A stretch of DNA of 64,000 bases, from positions 2,170,001 to 2,234,000 of the forward strand of contig NZ_LT629750.1 of the NCBI RefSeq assembly GCF_900105125.1, in the 5' to 3' direction. Below the pieces are notes generated by a model. That model saw only the letters and a program-made list of their open reading frames with translations. It was not told where the DNA came from and searched no databases. Positions 63,859 through 64,000 of this stretch are shown here, piece by piece. Position 1 is the first letter of the stretch, and each line of letters begins with the position of its first letter. The DNA comes from Bradyrhizobium canariense. GTDB taxonomy: Bacteria > Pseudomonadota > Alphaproteobacteria > Rhizobiales > Xanthobacteraceae. The translations under genes and the position numbers were made by a program.

Positions 63859-64000
63859 GAGATAGCTCCTTCACGAGAGATGGATGGGGGCGACGGCTGC
63901 AGCCGTTCGTCCGGCGGCGCGATTTCGGTTACGAGATCGCGGATGAGCGCCTTCTTGGGAAGCGGCGCCAAAGTGGTCACACCTTCCTTGAGGCGGACCG
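63855..64000 (-). CDS. C-terminal end of an unidentified gene (truncated by window edge)
   Basis: A frame open from the window edge to the TGA at 63857-63855 encodes about 47 residues: VRLKEGVTTLAPLPKKALI, then RDLVTEIAPPDERLQ and a Ser/Pro-rich tail. Its stop overlaps the next start (GTGA), so it is in the same operon as the binding-protein-fold and SsuD-like genes. I do not recognise the family. By context a transporter subunit or another sulfonate-related enzyme is likely. Confidence 0.5.
   Translation of the reverse strand, partial: VRLKEGVTTLAPLPKKALIRDLVTEIAPPDERLQPSPPSISREGAIS

Overview
The window looks like part of a large, GC-rich alphaproteobacterial chromosome of the Bradyrhizobium/Rhodopseudomonas type. 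This is inferred from codon use, from the abundance of catabolic modules with nitrate/sulfonate/taurine-type (NitT/TauT) importers, and from a decayed transposase relic of a kind I associate with Bradyrhizobium. There is no housekeeping gene, rRNA, tRNA, CRISPR array or intact insertion sequence. The whole 64 kb is accessory metabolism: about ten self-contained units, most pairing a local regulator with an importer and a short set of oxidising, lyase or hydrolase enzymes.

Layout. 1-167: end of a LysR regulator. 246-6595 (minus): NitT importer, Rieske oxygenase, RidA, SMP-30 lactonase and ferredoxin-type reductase. 6596-8428: decayed DNA with a transposase relic. 8429-16167: a divergon around one 16-bp palindrome. 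A GntR regulator, 2-hydroxyacid dehydrogenase, ATPase and two permeases lie leftward; an FAH hydrolase, enolase-superfamily enzyme, substrate-binding protein and CHM isomerase lie rightward. 16185-17876: chemoreceptor. 18322-31391 (minus): a long run encoding an FMO-type monooxygenase, NitT importer, RidA, cupin, SDR, CoA-transferase, C-S lyase, crotonase, fumarate-reductase-like flavoprotein, 2Fe-2S protein and M24 peptidase-fold protein, with a divergent LysR.

32644-39156 (minus): flavin reductase, FMN monooxygenase and a complete Liv-type importer, with a divergent LysR at 39360. 40444-44614: IclR and an M19 dipeptidase divergent from a TctC binding protein and a D-amino-acid-dehydrogenase-like flavoprotein. 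44641-46977: aromatic hydroxylase and TetR, with tandem palindromes at the TetR promoter. 47532-51866: an export unit of two membrane-fusion proteins around a duplicated ABC-2 permease, with no ATPase. 52225-56576: SDR and a ribose-type sugar importer. 56888-60012: TetR, 2-hydroxyacid dehydrogenase and FAD monooxygenase, linked by three copies of one operator. 60561-64000 (minus): trans-sulfuration enzyme, SsuD-like monooxygenase, a binding-protein-fold protein without a signal peptide, and the end of an unidentified gene.

The enzymes fit oxidation of aromatic, amine and organosulfur compounds followed by lactone, CoA-thioester or hydroxyacid processing. No substrate can be named from sequence alone. 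Gene relics (transposase, sigma-factor tail, amidase tail, possible MmgE/PrpD and SDR pieces) lie mostly at borders between units, suggesting modular assembly. The strongest new observations are the three-operator TetR regulon at 57.5-60.2 kb, the FMO-to-M24 cluster with its unusual crotonase and flavoprotein, the divergon with a split importer, and the ATPase-less exporter.
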